From: an uncultured Akkermansia sp.
Lineage (GTDB): Bacteria; Verrucomicrobiota; Verrucomicrobiia; Verrucomicrobiales; Akkermansiaceae
DNA length: 64,000 nt
Assembly (NCBI GenBank): GCA_947601655.1
Contig: CANQGG010000004.1
Span: 1 to 64,000 of the forward strand
Direction of reading: 5' to 3'
Of the stretch, positions 31,327-43,428 are shown piece after piece (positions within the stretch are counted from its first letter, which is position 1; each line of letters starts with the position of its first letter). The notes beneath the pieces were generated by a model, which made no database searches, was not told where the DNA came from, and was given only the letters and a program-made list of their open reading frames with translations. The position numbers and the translations under genes were made by a program.

Positions 31327-34134
31327 ATGAATCACGCATCTCTCACCACCACGAATCAGGTGCTTGCGGTTGCATTTTCGCTGGCATGTCCGCTTGTTTT
31401 TGCAGGCACGGAGGGTTACCTCACGACCTCTACTGCGGCCGGGTACAGTGACGTAGGACCAGCTGCCGTGTACGCCGGACAATCCGGTGAACAGAGTGGC
31501 ATCAACATGCGCGAATCCGCGCGTCGCATTGCCGAGCGCGACGCGGCTCTGCAGTTGCTTCAGGAAGGGCGCACCGCATACCAGGAAGGCAAGTATTCTG
31601 TCGCCTTGGAGAAGTATCGTCAGGCGTGGGATCGGGTTCCACATGCTCCCGCTACTCGTAAATTGCAGGAGTTTATCCGGAAGAGCATATCCGATGCGTC
31701 CATAGCCGTGGCGATTGAGTATTCGAGGGTGGGACGCTATGATGACGCGGAGCAGCTCTTGCTCGACGTGCTGCAGCGTGAACCCTCTAATGCTCGCGCT
31801 CGTAAGGAGCTTTCCCTGTTGCGTGACCCCGTGCGCAACAATCCCGCCCTCACTCCGGAGCACGTGAAGAATGTTGATGAGGTGAATCGCCTCCTCCATC
31901 TCGCATGGGGTTATTATGAGCTCGGAAAGTACGACGAGGCATATAGCGAGTTCAACAATGTTCTGCGCATAGATCCGTACAATGAGGCTGCTCGCCGTGG
32001 ACAAGAAGCTGTCAGCAAGCGCCGCACCAATTACTACCGTGCTGCATATAACTCATACCGTGCGAAAGCTCTTGCGGAGGTTGATGAGGCATGGCAGGAG
32101 CAGGTGCCCACGATTGTAGAGCGCGAAGGTAGCGTTGCCACCCACAGCACAGGCGGTAAAGAGATGACCGAGAAGCAGGTGAAGATCAACGAGGCGCTGG
32201 ATAATGTGCACATTGATCGTGCGAACTTTGATAAGACCTATATCAGCGATGTTGTGGAGTTCCTGCGTGGGGAGCTGCGTAAGAACAATATGACCTCGCT
32301 GAATATTAACTATCAGGCTCCTTCACCGGAGGCTCTCGCTGCTGCGGCGACTCCTGCTGCCACCCCTGCGTCTTCTGACGATGAGGATAGTGAGGATGAG
32401 GACGCCAGTGACGAGGAAGAAGAGGCCGCTCCCGCTCCCGCCCCAGCGCCTGTAGCAGCTGGGCCCGTTCCGGAGCCGGAGGTTACTCTTTCTCTCTCCG
32501 ATGTGACGCTGCGTGAGCTGTTGCAGGAGGTGTGCGCTAATGCCAACTGCACCTTCGTGGTGAACGATCGTGGCATTAATATTTACATGGCCAACGATCC
32601 CGCCTCCAAAGTGCTTGAGCGACGCGTGTGGCAGGTTCCGCCTGTCTTCTTCACTTCCGATGAATCAGAGGAAGGCGGTGATGAGGAGGAAGATGCTTTT
32701 GCTTCCACCGCGCGCACTTCGAAAATTGACCCCAAGAAGACGCTTATTCAGGCTGGTGTGAGGTTTGACGCAAAGGGAGCTAACGCCGTTTACAACAAGC
32801 GCCTGGGTAAATTGACCGTTGTCAGTACCCCGGAGGACCTAGACGCCGTGGAGGAAGCCATCTTTGAGTTCAACTCCCGGAAGCCCCGCATGGTCAAGGT
32901 GACGACCAAGTTTGTGGAGGTGACCCAGACGAATGACGAAGAGCTCTCCTTTGACTGGGTCGTGAATCCCTTCTCTGTTTCTAACGATGGTTCGACTTAT
33001 CTCGGGGGTGTGAATGGGTACAACTCCACTCCCACCCGTACATATCGTGATTTCGTGACCGGGTCGGACGCAGGATCGGCGTTCTCTTCCCATTACAAGG
33101 GAGATGCCGGTTGGCCCGTTAACAACAACGGAGGTTTGGCCAGCAACAACGACGTCGTGACTCAGGGACTTATGACCGGAGGTTTGCGTTCCGGTTCCGG
33201 GGCTATCAGTTCGTCCAGCATGGATGCGCTCCTGCGCGGTGGTTCGGCCTCTGCCACGTCTGCGGATAACTCACATGTTGCTCCTGGCATCCTCTCCTTG
33301 ACGGGCATCTACGATTCCGGGTCCTTCCAAATGATCATGCGCGGACTTTCGCAGAAACAAGGTGTGGACGTGATGAATGCTCCCTCCCTTGTCCTCACCC
33401 CGGGTATGGACGTCTCGCCTGCTCCGCAGAGTGATGTACATGAGTATATTGAAGATCAGGATAATTCGTCCCGTATAGAGATTGTCCGTCGATTCATCTA
33501 CCCAAGCGCCTTTGACCCGCCACAGATCCCGAACAATACGCCGAACAACAACAACAATAATAATAACGGTGGATCTTCAGTGCCTGTGGCTGCTCCTTCC
33601 AACCCGACTGAATGGGTTACGGAGGAAGTGGGACTCGTCATGGTGCTTATGGTACAGCCTGAGCTCTCTGACAATATCGTTCGCTTCGGACGTTTCATTG
33701 TCCGCGTGGTGGACTTTGAGGGCTTCATCAACTATGGTTCACCGATTATCTCCGGTATCGCCTCCACCAGCGTTATTGAGACGATCGTGCTGACAGATAA
33801 CCGCATTGACCAGCCTGTGTTCTCTCGCAAGATGGTGAATACTTCTCTGGCCCTTTACGATGGGTACACGGTTGCCATTGGCGGTATGATCGAAGACAAG
33901 GTGCAGAAGGTGGAGGATAAGGTGCCGGTATTTGGTGACCTTCCCCTCGTCGGGCGTTTCTTCCGCAGCAATGCTGAGTCACATACCCGTAAGAACCTTA
34001 CGATTTTTGTGACGGCAGATATCATCGACTCCACCGGCAAGCCGGTACGCAGTGTTGCAGAAGATGCAGCCTCTGCCAGCCAGAGTGCCGCTGCCCCAGG
34101 ACTCTTCCCGGAAGATGGTTTGGTGACTCCTTGA
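31327..34134 (+). CDS. Secretin (PilQ/GspD-like), Amuc_1098-like
   Basis: 935 residues with a signal peptide. Residues ~75-235 carry TPR-type helical repeats (AYQEGKYSVALEKYRQAW, AWGYYELGKYDEAYSEFNNVL). A linker of Ala/Pro/Asp/Glu (EDSEDEDASDEEEEAAPAPA) leads to N domains (VTLRELLQEVCANANCTFVV; LDAVEEAIFEFNSRKPRMVKVTTKFVEV). The C-terminal secretin pore includes LSQKQGVDVMNAPSLV, the membrane-lip segment, YDGYTVAIGGMIEDK and KVPVFGDLPLVGRFFR, the classic signature. A seven-Asn run with Gly lies in one loop. It forms an outer-membrane ring for a pilus or type II-like machine. Confidence 0.93.
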   Translation: MNHASLTTTNQVLAVAFSLACPLVFAGTEGYLTTSTAAGYSDVGPAAVYAGQSGEQSGINMRESARRIAERDAALQLLQEGRTAYQEGKYSVALEKYRQAWDRVPHAPATRKLQEFIRKSISDASIAVAIEYSRVGRYDDAEQLLLDVLQREPSNARARKELSLLRDPVRNNPALTPEHVKNVDEVNRLLHLAWGYYELGKYDEAYSEFNNVLRIDPYNEAARRGQEAVSKRRTNYYRAAYNSYRAKALAEVDEAWQEQVPTIVEREGSVATHSTGGKEMTEKQVKINEALDNVHIDRANFDKTYISDVVEFLRGELRKNNMTSLNINYQAPSPEALAAAATPAATPASSDDEDSEDEDASDEEEEAAPAPAPAPVAAGPVPEPEVTLSLSDVTLRELLQEVCANANCTFVVNDRGINIYMANDPASKVLERRVWQVPPVFFTSDESEEGGDEEEDAFASTARTSKIDPKKTLIQAGVRFDAKGANAVYNKRLGKLTVVSTPEDLDAVEEAIFEFNSRKPRMVKVTTKFVEVTQTNDEELSFDWVVNPFSVSNDGSTYLGGVNGYNSTPTRTYRDFVTGSDAGSAFSSHYKGDAGWPVNNNGGLASNNDVVTQGLMTGGLRSGSGAISSSSMDALLRGGSASATSADNSHVAPGILSLTGIYDSGSFQMIMRGLSQKQGVDVMNAPSLVLTPGMDVSPAPQSDVHEYIEDQDNSSRIEIVRRFIYPSAFDPPQIPNNTPNNNNNNNNGGSSVPVAAPSNPTEWVTEEVGLVMVLMVQPELSDNIVRFGRFIVRVVDFEGFINYGSPIISGIASTSVIETIVLTDNRIDQPVFSRKMVNTSLALYDGYTVAIGGMIEDKVQKVEDKVPVFGDLPLVGRFFRSNAESHTRKNLTIFVTADIIDSTGKPVRSVAEDAASASQSAAAPGLFPEDGLVTP

Positions 34135-34161
34135 TTAAGATTTCTCGAAAAGTCATCTTTC

Positions 34162-34193
34162 AGCCCCGCGGTGGTAATTGCTGCGGGGCTTTT
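34162..34193 (+). terminator. Terminator after secretin gene
   Basis: AGCCCCGC (34162-34169), 13-nt loop, GCGGGGCT (34183-34190) and TTTT. It lies 28 bp past the stop codon and closes the pilus cluster. Confidence 0.8.
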
Positions 34194-34330
34194 GCGTGTG
34201 AGATTGCTGTGGCTATGATGAGAGTTTAGAACCTCACACTCGAGAGTTAAAGATAGGAGAGAAGCAGTAGAAAAAACTTGCATTCTGTAACCCTGTGTGC
34301 TAGAAGAGGGATAACCTCAAAGAACGAGAT

Positions 34331-35200
34331 ATGATGACAAACAACGATTTTTTCCGGACAGTGGCAGTGAGTGTTATGCTCCTGTCGGCGCCTGCAATTG
34401 CCGATACATCGGACCCTCAGGAAGTGGTGTATCGTGCTGCAGCAAGCGGAGAGGCACAACTTCAGCAAGTGATTTCCTCCGGTATTCCGGTTGACGTTAC
34501 GGATGATGATGGAGAGACTGCGCTTATGGAGGCAGCGGATAAGGGCAATGTTTCCGCAGTGCAGTTATTGCTCCAGAAAGGGGCACAGGTCAATCGTCGT
34601 GATGAGGACGGAAAAACAGCTCTCATGATGGCAGCTGATGAGGGACACACAGCCGTAGTGAAGCTCCTTTTGGCGGCGGGTGCTGATGCCACTCTCAAGG
34701 ATAAGGATGGGGAGACAGCGCTTATGAAGGCGGAAGAAGAAAATCGAGCGGATACAGCGGGAGTGCTGCGCTCTGCGGCAGGCACGGTCTCCGCGCCGCA
34801 AACAGGAGCTCTCACGGGGAAAGCGGGACAGAAGGCAGTGCTGCGTGCAGCGTATGCTGGCGAGACCCAACTGCGCACACTTCTTGAGGGCGGAACCTCA
34901 GTGGATGCGGCACCGGCAGATGGTGAAACAGCACTCATGGAAGCCGCGGACAAGGGGAATCTGGAGGCGGTGCGACTGTTGCTCAAGTGCGGCGCTCAGG
35001 CAAATGCGCGGGATGATGAAGGGAAGACGGCGCTCATGGAAGCTGCAAGTGATGGCTACACGGAAATCGTGCGAGTGCTTCTTGCTGCCGGGGCTGATCC
35101 GAATTCGCGTGATGAAGATGGTGAGACTGCGCTCATGAAAGCAGTGGAAGACCACCACACTGAGACTGCTGCTGTGCTTCGCGCAGCCGGCGCCAGGTGA
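34331..35200 (+). CDS. Exported ankyrin-repeat protein
   Basis: 289 residues with a signal peptide (FFRTVAVSVMLLSAPAIA). Two blocks of three ankyrin repeats each show the acidic variant DGETALMEAADKGN...VQLLLQKGAQVN, ~33 residues apart, separated by a Gly/Thr linker (~residues 145-170). The two blocks are nearly parallel, indicating internal duplication. Upstream is TTGCAT-17-TAGAAG. Likely a periplasmic protein-binding module; partner unknown. Much smaller than the ankyrin protein at 6553-9549 but same type. Confidence 0.88.
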   Translation: MMTNNDFFRTVAVSVMLLSAPAIADTSDPQEVVYRAAASGEAQLQQVISSGIPVDVTDDDGETALMEAADKGNVSAVQLLLQKGAQVNRRDEDGKTALMMAADEGHTAVVKLLLAAGADATLKDKDGETALMKAEEENRADTAGVLRSAAGTVSAPQTGALTGKAGQKAVLRAAYAGETQLRTLLEGGTSVDAAPADGETALMEAADKGNLEAVRLLLKCGAQANARDDEGKTALMEAASDGYTEIVRVLLAAGADPNSRDEDGETALMKAVEDHHTETAAVLRAAGAR

Positions 35201-35210
35201 TCTTTTCCTA

Positions 35211-37798
<2,588 letters not shown>

Positions 37799-37844
37799 CT
37801 ACTCCCAAAGCTCACGGAAGGAAAGACATTTCACCCCATGGAGT

Positions 37845-40800
37845 TTATTGAGCTTCCTGAGAATCCTTGTCGGCCAAGATGACATTCAATTCGGAGATAG
37901 AGGCAAAATCTCCTCCGTTGTGCGAATTGAGCATGACGAGTCGAACGTACCGCGCCGTACAGGGAGTCAGGAAGAGGGCCTGTTGGAGATCCTGGTGATT
38001 AGCAAAGGAGCCACGTGCCACGGGTTCACCCCAGTTTACGCCATCGACGCTCACGTATAGTTCGTAGTCCTTGATGCGTGCGTCCTTCACCATAGAAGCC
38101 TGATAGGAGATGCCCTTCAGGCGTAGTTCGGCTCCCAGGTCGAGTCGCAACTCATGCGGGTAGCTGGCGACAGTTACTCCTTTCATGGAGTGCCAGAAGG
38201 TGTCTTTATTGCCATCCAACACATTGCGAGCTTGTCCAATGCCCGGAATTTCTGAGCTTACGTAGTTTACCGAGAAGTAGGCATACGGAGGATATTCACC
38301 GAGCGTGCGCGTAATGATTGGGGTGAATTCGGCCAGAGCAGCATATGCTTCACCCTGCACCATTGGTTCCAGACACACAATTTTCACAAACCGTGCCGAC
38401 ATGAGATCGGGCAACATGACGCTCTGCGCCTGGTCGCTATTCTCCATCTCCAATGTGCAGGAAGGTTGTGCGGGCCAGTTTTGCCCGTCCTGGGAGAGGT
38501 AGAAAGCGATTTTGCGTACGCGCGACGAGGTGCGCGCCTGGCGTGGCGTAATCGTGATGCCGCGTATTTCTGATTCTACGCCGAGATCCACCACAATCTC
38601 GTGCGGATACTGTGCCACCGGATCGTGCCATTGGCTGTGCCAATATGTGTCGCTTCGTCCATCAATGAGGTTCCAGGGCGACTCCATGAGACCGGAGGAA
38701 GAGGAACAGCGCACTATACGCATCAGATTACCCGGACGCCAATTATCCATGTGTTGCTGAGTGATTGCACTGTTGATGCAGCCTTGAAGAGAAGCATAGG
38801 CAAGCAGGGTGCCCTCCTCGCGTTGCAGGAACGGTTTGGTATAGATTACATTTGTACCGTCCGCCAAAGACATGTGGATGGTTGCACCGCGGGTATCGCA
38901 GCGAGCATTCACAAAGCCCTGATTGTCTCGGGAAATTGTAACTGCGCCGGCCAGGGGTAAGGATCGGCGCCCCACTGTTTGGGCATCATCTCCCGGAAGA
39001 ATCGGACGCAAGGAAAAGGAGAATGAAGTAGCTTCTGCCAGTGGAACGTCACGGTCAATCGGGCGCGGTCCACAGGAGGCTCCTCCGAGTCCGAGAGTCA
39101 GCGCATCAATGCTGAGTACCGTTGCTCCGGCAGGTTTAAGCTCTTCTGGGTGAGTGGCTTCAAAGAGCGCTTGAGCCGTGTAGGGCAAAGCGGAGAAGTT
39201 CAGTGTTTTGCCCTCAGCCGCAGCTACCAGAAGACCCACCCCGTGTTCATCAGTGAGCGCCACCCAGCGGGTATCCATGCGGTTGCCCATCTCCATGGGT
39301 AATGGATAGTTTTCTACCATATCGCGCACACTGCGAGAATAAACGCCGATGGGAGCACCACTCTTGCGATCCGGATAATTCTCACCGGGACCTCGTCCAT
39401 GCCACAACACGCGGTTGTATCGTTCTGGCAGATTCAGAGTAAAGCCCAAGCGGGGAAGCACTATCTTGCCCATCTTTGGCTGGATGCCTGTTTGCACATT
39501 CACGCATCCATCCGACAGTATGGTATAAACCATCTGCGTGGTGAAGGAGGCGTCGCGCTCAGTGATGGGGCCGTTGTCTTCCGGTTTGAAATTACCGCGG
39601 TTAAATTGGGCGCTATCCAGAGTTTCTTTGCGTATGCCACGGCTCACCACATCACAAGAGATGCGCACTACATCGTCCGAGATGCGTTCCACGAGCATTG
39701 GCGTGGCGGTGTGCACCATATTGCGGAATCCATTCTGCAACCACTGGTTCATTGCCCACTGGTCATTAGCAAGCGGCGCGCGGAAGGCGTTGAGAAGCAG
39801 GGTTGCCTTGTCGCCGATGAGCTCGTGTCCCTTCACGATGTATTTTTTTATTCCCCCCGTCACTTTATCGACGCAGAGCGAGAAGTTCTGACCCAGAACC
39901 AAAATTTGGCTGTTTTGATTGCGTACCTCAATTTTTTTCCCTTCCTCCAGGGGGGTAATTCTGGATGAGGGAGAATAGTTTGAGATTTGCTCCGGCAGCT
40001 CCAGTTGCTCGGTAGCCACACGGTAACCGGCTGGAGCCCAAGGCGTGTTCGTCCTCAAGTGCAAGCCAACGGTGAGATAGTAGCGGCGGTCCGGTTTCAT
40101 TTCTCCGGTGGGAATGTTTTGCTGAGGCAGCAACCACTCTGTGCTTTCCAACGGCCCCGCCTCCACAGTGAATTTTCCCTGAGCAAGGACCCTGTTACCT
40201 TCTTCAGTGATTTGCCAACGCCCCTCCAGCTCGCTGAGTTTGGTGAAAAGATACTTGTTGTGCAACAGGATGCGCATTCCTTTGCCATCGCCGTCGATAC
40301 CCGCCAGAGTGATATTTACATTCTGTTGCACCTTACGTATTTCATCGTAGATTGGTGTTGGGGTGCGGTCGCTGTAAACAACCCCTTTCATGCAAAAAAT
40401 ACCGTCATTTGGCGCTTCGTTGCGATCACCACCGTAGCTTTGGCGCACAACCTTGGTACCATCCGGAAGAGTGACTTCCTGATCATAGCTTTGATGGATC
40501 CACTCCCAGATAGCGCCGCCGATGATCGAGTCGCTTGATTCAAAGGCGTCCCAATAGTCCTGCAGATTCCCCATGGCGTTACAGAGAATGTGCGCGTACT
40601 CTGAGATATACCATGGCTTGTTAAGCTTGCGTTGCGCTACATCGCGTGCCCAGTTGACACTTGGATACTGGTTGGAGTTCAGGTCAGCCAGTTCGTTGTT
40701 GCGCTCATACTGCGTGGGTCGCGAGGTATCGCGAGATTTGATCCAATCTCGAACGGCAGCAAAATTGGCGCCGGGACCGGCTTCATTGCCGTAGGACCAG

Positions 40801-42296
40801 ATGACGACGCATGGGTCGTTCTTGCTCTGTTCCACCATATTTTTGTTGCGCCAGACGTGCTGATCCTTCCAATCAGGAACATGGGAGAGAGATTCCTTAC
40901 CGTAATAGTAGCCATGGGATTCAATATTTGCTTCATCACATACGTAAATGCCCAGCTCATCACACATCTCGTAAAAAAATGCCGGCTGCGGATAATGCGA
41001 GTTTCGTACGTGGTTGATATTTCCGCGCTTCATCAGCAGCAGTTCCTGACGACATTCCTCACGAGTCACAGTGTGCCCGTTGGCGTGTTGGCTTTCATGT
41101 CGGTTCACCCCTTTAAGCTTCACCGGCATACCGTTGACAAGGAATCGTCCGTCCTCAAGCTTTACCTCGCGGAAGCCTATTTTCCTGGAAATGGTTTCTG
41201 TGACACGTCCGTTAGCATCCCTGAGGTAGATAAGTAAGCGGTACAGATTTGGTTTTTCAGCGCTCCAGAGGGCGGGAGATTGCACCTGTGCCATCATTTC
41301 TTTTGTGCTGCTCTTCCCCGGTTCCACGCGTCCACGCACCGTTGAGAGTTCTGCCACTCTTGTATCGTCGGCTCCTAGCAGTTCAGCTTGTAATTCAAAG
41401 GGTTGTTCAGTGTCGGTGCGATTGTTGACCTCAACTTCCACACGAAGTTTGCTATCCGCGTAGTTGGTGTGTCCCGCAGCGTCCTTCCCGAAATCGGTGT
41501 GCACAAAGAAGTCACGCACACGTACCTGAGGAGCAGCGTAGAGCCAGACATCGCGGAAAATCCCTGAGAGACGCCACATGTCCTGACATTCGAGATAGCT
41601 GCCGTCGCTGTACCGATAAACCTCTACAGCGATAGTGTTGCTGCCTTTGTGCAAGTACGGAGTAATGTCGAATTCTGCGGCCGTACGGCTATCTTTGGAA
41701 AAACCAACCTTTTTCCCATTTACAAAAAGATAGAAGAAGGAATCTACTCCGTCAAAGCGGATGAAGACACGCATCCCATCCCATTGGTCAGGCACCACGA
41801 TTTCTCGGCGATAGGACCCTACTGCATTCGGTTCATTCTGTGGCGTTGTGAACGTTTTTTCAACCCAATTGCGTGGTGGCGTCATTACACGCGGCCAGTC
41901 GCGCACCATGGTGTAACTCTGGTTACTGTAAATTGGGGTACCATAACCTCGCATTTGCCAATTGCTTGGCACATCAATTTCTTTCCACCCACTGACATCA
42001 AATTCCGGCTTGAAGAAGTCAACAGGACGATCTTCCGGCTTCGGCGACCAATGGAATTTCCAGTTGCCATTCAGGCAGATAAGTCTCGAATTCGGATTGC
42101 CATTACCGTCGCTTTTCAGGGCTTCATCGCGTCCGGCAAAGGGCATAAAAAACGCCCTAGATGCCTCTCTTCCCTCAAAGAGATGCTGTGGATTCTCCCA
42201 GTCCGGATTTGCGGGGTAGGGAACATTGTCCTGAGCTGGTATGGTAGGTGCTGTCATAAGCAGCAGAGTGCAGAGAAACGTTTTCCATGTTGCCAT
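37845..42296 (-). CDS. lacZ: Beta-galactosidase GH2 with two F5/8 type C (CBM32-like) domains
   Basis: 1483 residues with a signal peptide. Domain order: GH2 sugar-binding (GNWKFHWSPKPEDRP to the VEVYRYSDGSYLE region), Ig-like, TIM barrel, small domain and beta-sandwich, then two discoidin-type domains at about 1195-1330 and 1345-1475 (each with NLIDG/NVLDG..DT.WHS and Y.HE..LDLG). By comparison with E. coli LacZ the acid/base is E505 (WSYGNEAG), the nucleophile E566 (ISEYAH) and the Mg site E459/H461 (EANIESHG). An exported, glycan-anchored galactosidase suits mucin O-glycan or milk-oligosaccharide trimming. Confidence 0.93.
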   Translation of the reverse strand: MATWKTFLCTLLLMTAPTIPAQDNVPYPANPDWENPQHLFEGREASRAFFMPFAGRDEALKSDGNGNPNSRLICLNGNWKFHWSPKPEDRPVDFFKPEFDVSGWKEIDVPSNWQMRGYGTPIYSNQSYTMVRDWPRVMTPPRNWVEKTFTTPQNEPNAVGSYRREIVVPDQWDGMRVFIRFDGVDSFFYLFVNGKKVGFSKDSRTAAEFDITPYLHKGSNTIAVEVYRYSDGSYLECQDMWRLSGIFRDVWLYAAPQVRVRDFFVHTDFGKDAAGHTNYADSKLRVEVEVNNRTDTEQPFELQAELLGADDTRVAELSTVRGRVEPGKSSTKEMMAQVQSPALWSAEKPNLYRLLIYLRDANGRVTETISRKIGFREVKLEDGRFLVNGMPVKLKGVNRHESQHANGHTVTREECRQELLLMKRGNINHVRNSHYPQPAFFYEMCDELGIYVCDEANIESHGYYYGKESLSHVPDWKDQHVWRNKNMVEQSKNDPCVVIWSYGNEAGPGANFAAVRDWIKSRDTSRPTQYERNNELADLNSNQYPSVNWARDVAQRKLNKPWYISEYAHILCNAMGNLQDYWDAFESSDSIIGGAIWEWIHQSYDQEVTLPDGTKVVRQSYGGDRNEAPNDGIFCMKGVVYSDRTPTPIYDEIRKVQQNVNITLAGIDGDGKGMRILLHNKYLFTKLSELEGRWQITEEGNRVLAQGKFTVEAGPLESTEWLLPQQNIPTGEMKPDRRYYLTVGLHLRTNTPWAPAGYRVATEQLELPEQISNYSPSSRITPLEEGKKIEVRNQNSQILVLGQNFSLCVDKVTGGIKKYIVKGHELIGDKATLLLNAFRAPLANDQWAMNQWLQNGFRNMVHTATPMLVERISDDVVRISCDVVSRGIRKETLDSAQFNRGNFKPEDNGPITERDASFTTQMVYTILSDGCVNVQTGIQPKMGKIVLPRLGFTLNLPERYNRVLWHGRGPGENYPDRKSGAPIGVYSRSVRDMVENYPLPMEMGNRMDTRWVALTDEHGVGLLVAAAEGKTLNFSALPYTAQALFEATHPEELKPAGATVLSIDALTLGLGGASCGPRPIDRDVPLAEATSFSFSLRPILPGDDAQTVGRRSLPLAGAVTISRDNQGFVNARCDTRGATIHMSLADGTNVIYTKPFLQREEGTLLAYASLQGCINSAITQQHMDNWRPGNLMRIVRCSSSSGLMESPWNLIDGRSDTYWHSQWHDPVAQYPHEIVVDLGVESEIRGITITPRQARTSSRVRKIAFYLSQDGQNWPAQPSCTLEMENSDQAQSVMLPDLMSARFVKIVCLEPMVQGEAYAALAEFTPIITRTLGEYPPYAYFSVNYVSSEIPGIGQARNVLDGNKDTFWHSMKGVTVASYPHELRLDLGAELRLKGISYQASMVKDARIKDYELYVSVDGVNWGEPVARGSFANHQDLQQALFLTPCTARYVRLVMLNSHNGGDFASISELNVILADKDSQEAQ

Positions 42297-42743
42297 CGGA
42301 TAGTATACGTCGCCGTATTTATCTTTCTTTCTCTTTTCTTGTTTTTTTGCACTCCTGTCCTATGAAAATCAGCGTATGCCCCCTGTTCAACCCTTCTGCT
42401 CCACTTGGGCGACAAACCGCGAATTAGCAATCACTTGTAGAGCATAAGGGCGCAGGAGACCAAGTAACAGATCAACGTTTCATTGAGCTGATACATTTTG
42501 GAAAAACCTCGCACCTCAGTCACGACCCCACCGAACTCTCGCTCAGAGAGCACATGGGTGAGAGGCTTCCTGTCACAAAGGTAGCCGCGATTCTCGCATC
42601 ACCGTAGCGCAACCAACGCTCACCTTTGCCCACGACAAACGAGGGAAAAACACGTTGCTCCGAACGATCGTCCCGTCAGGAAGACCCCGCGCTGGGAGAA
42701 CATGAAAGCTTTAACGCGCGTTGGCAACGGAGCGTCTCAGCCG
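42297..42743. other. Gap between lacZ and HTH copy 3, contains decayed sequence
   Basis: 447 bp. The first ~60 bp hold the lacZ upstream region. From 42431 to ~42690 the minus strand reads like protein in shifting frames, listed separately as a possible pseudogene. No RNA gene or repeat unit was seen. Confidence 0.5.
42431..42595 (-). pseudogene. Decayed gene fragment, perhaps transposase C-terminus
   Basis: Minus strand, ending at TGA 42431-42433. About 50 codons read KPLTHVLSEREFGGVVTEV and then RGFSKMYQLNETLICYL. The FSK......I.Y pattern near a C-terminus recalls IS1-type transposases, but no start codon, catalytic region or terminal repeats are present, and the frame breaks upstream. Weakly supported. 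Confidence 0.25.
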
Positions 42744-43103
42744 TTACGCCTCAGATGAGGAAGTGTCGACTAGAGCATCGTGTCCTTTGGGCGCTTCCTC
42801 CAGCAGAAGACGGCGAATCAGTCTTTCCATAGCTACGGGAGTAGGACGCACGTTCCAACGTTCAGCAACACGACGTGCTTCCCTGCCACTCAGACGAACG
42901 GCAAAGGCAGAGATAGTGTTGTAGTCCGGGTGGGATTCGTTGCGAAGCATATCCTCGACGATCGCCAGTTTGCGTACGGGGATCGGGCGGCGGCCACAAA
43001 GCCACTGTGCAACTGTTCCTTTGCAGACTCCGACTCGCTCAGCTAGTGCTGTGCGAGGGATGCGGTGCTGCTTAAGAGTACGGGATATTTCTTTGTAGTC
43101 CAT
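42744..43103 (-). CDS. Small HTH protein, family copy 3 (diverged)
   Basis: 119 residues from MDYKEISRTLKQ. The N-terminal helix-turn-helix is AERVGVCKGTVAQWLCG. The second half repeats the plan of the 111-residue proteins at 249-584 and 1421-1756: SHPDYNTISAFAVRLSGREARRV, then TPVAMERLIRRLLL. It has a longer C-terminal tail (GHDALVDTSSSEA). No mini-ORF, hairpin or small-RNA unit of the 0-2.5 kb type was found next to it. A longer frame (to 43196) exists but the extra 31 residues are not conserved in the family. Confidence 0.7.
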   Translation of the reverse strand: MDYKEISRTLKQHRIPRTALAERVGVCKGTVAQWLCGRRPIPVRKLAIVEDMLRNESHPDYNTISAFAVRLSGREARRVAERWNVRPTPVAMERLIRRLLLEEAPKGHDALVDTSSSEA

Positions 43104-43428
43104 AGATGAGTGCTTATTATGAGGTTGTACAGAGATAAAGTCAAGCCATAAATAAGTTGCGGCAGTAGCATTCATCTGAAAAAAAGACGAAAGCAAGATG
43201 CAAAAGATGTTAATTTATTTGCCATGATATCTGGTAGCAAACGCGTAGCCCTCAAATTACGTCAAACAATTTTTTATGCCTTCGCTCGGGCGAAGCATTA
43301 TCAAGTCCGGTGATGCGAGTAATATGGGGGAAGAGACGACGTGTGTCGAAAAAGGGTGAAGACCACGCCACCCCCCGCGAGAAAAGAGCGCGTATGAACG
43401 CGAGAAGTCAACAATTATATTTTGATAA
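43104..43428. other. Gap between HTH copy 3 and aroC
   Basis: 325 bp. A short hairpin (GCCTTCGC-TCG-GGCGAAGC, 43276-43296) lacks a T-tract on either useful strand. Nothing else was seen. Confidence 0.5.

Noticed and set aside
42481..42560. VTEVRGF segment as a P-II (GlnB) remnant
   Set aside because: Only this heptamer fits; the rest of the frame does not follow the P-II fold.
43276..43296. Hairpin as a terminator for aroC
   Set aside because: No T-tract follows the stem on the minus strand.
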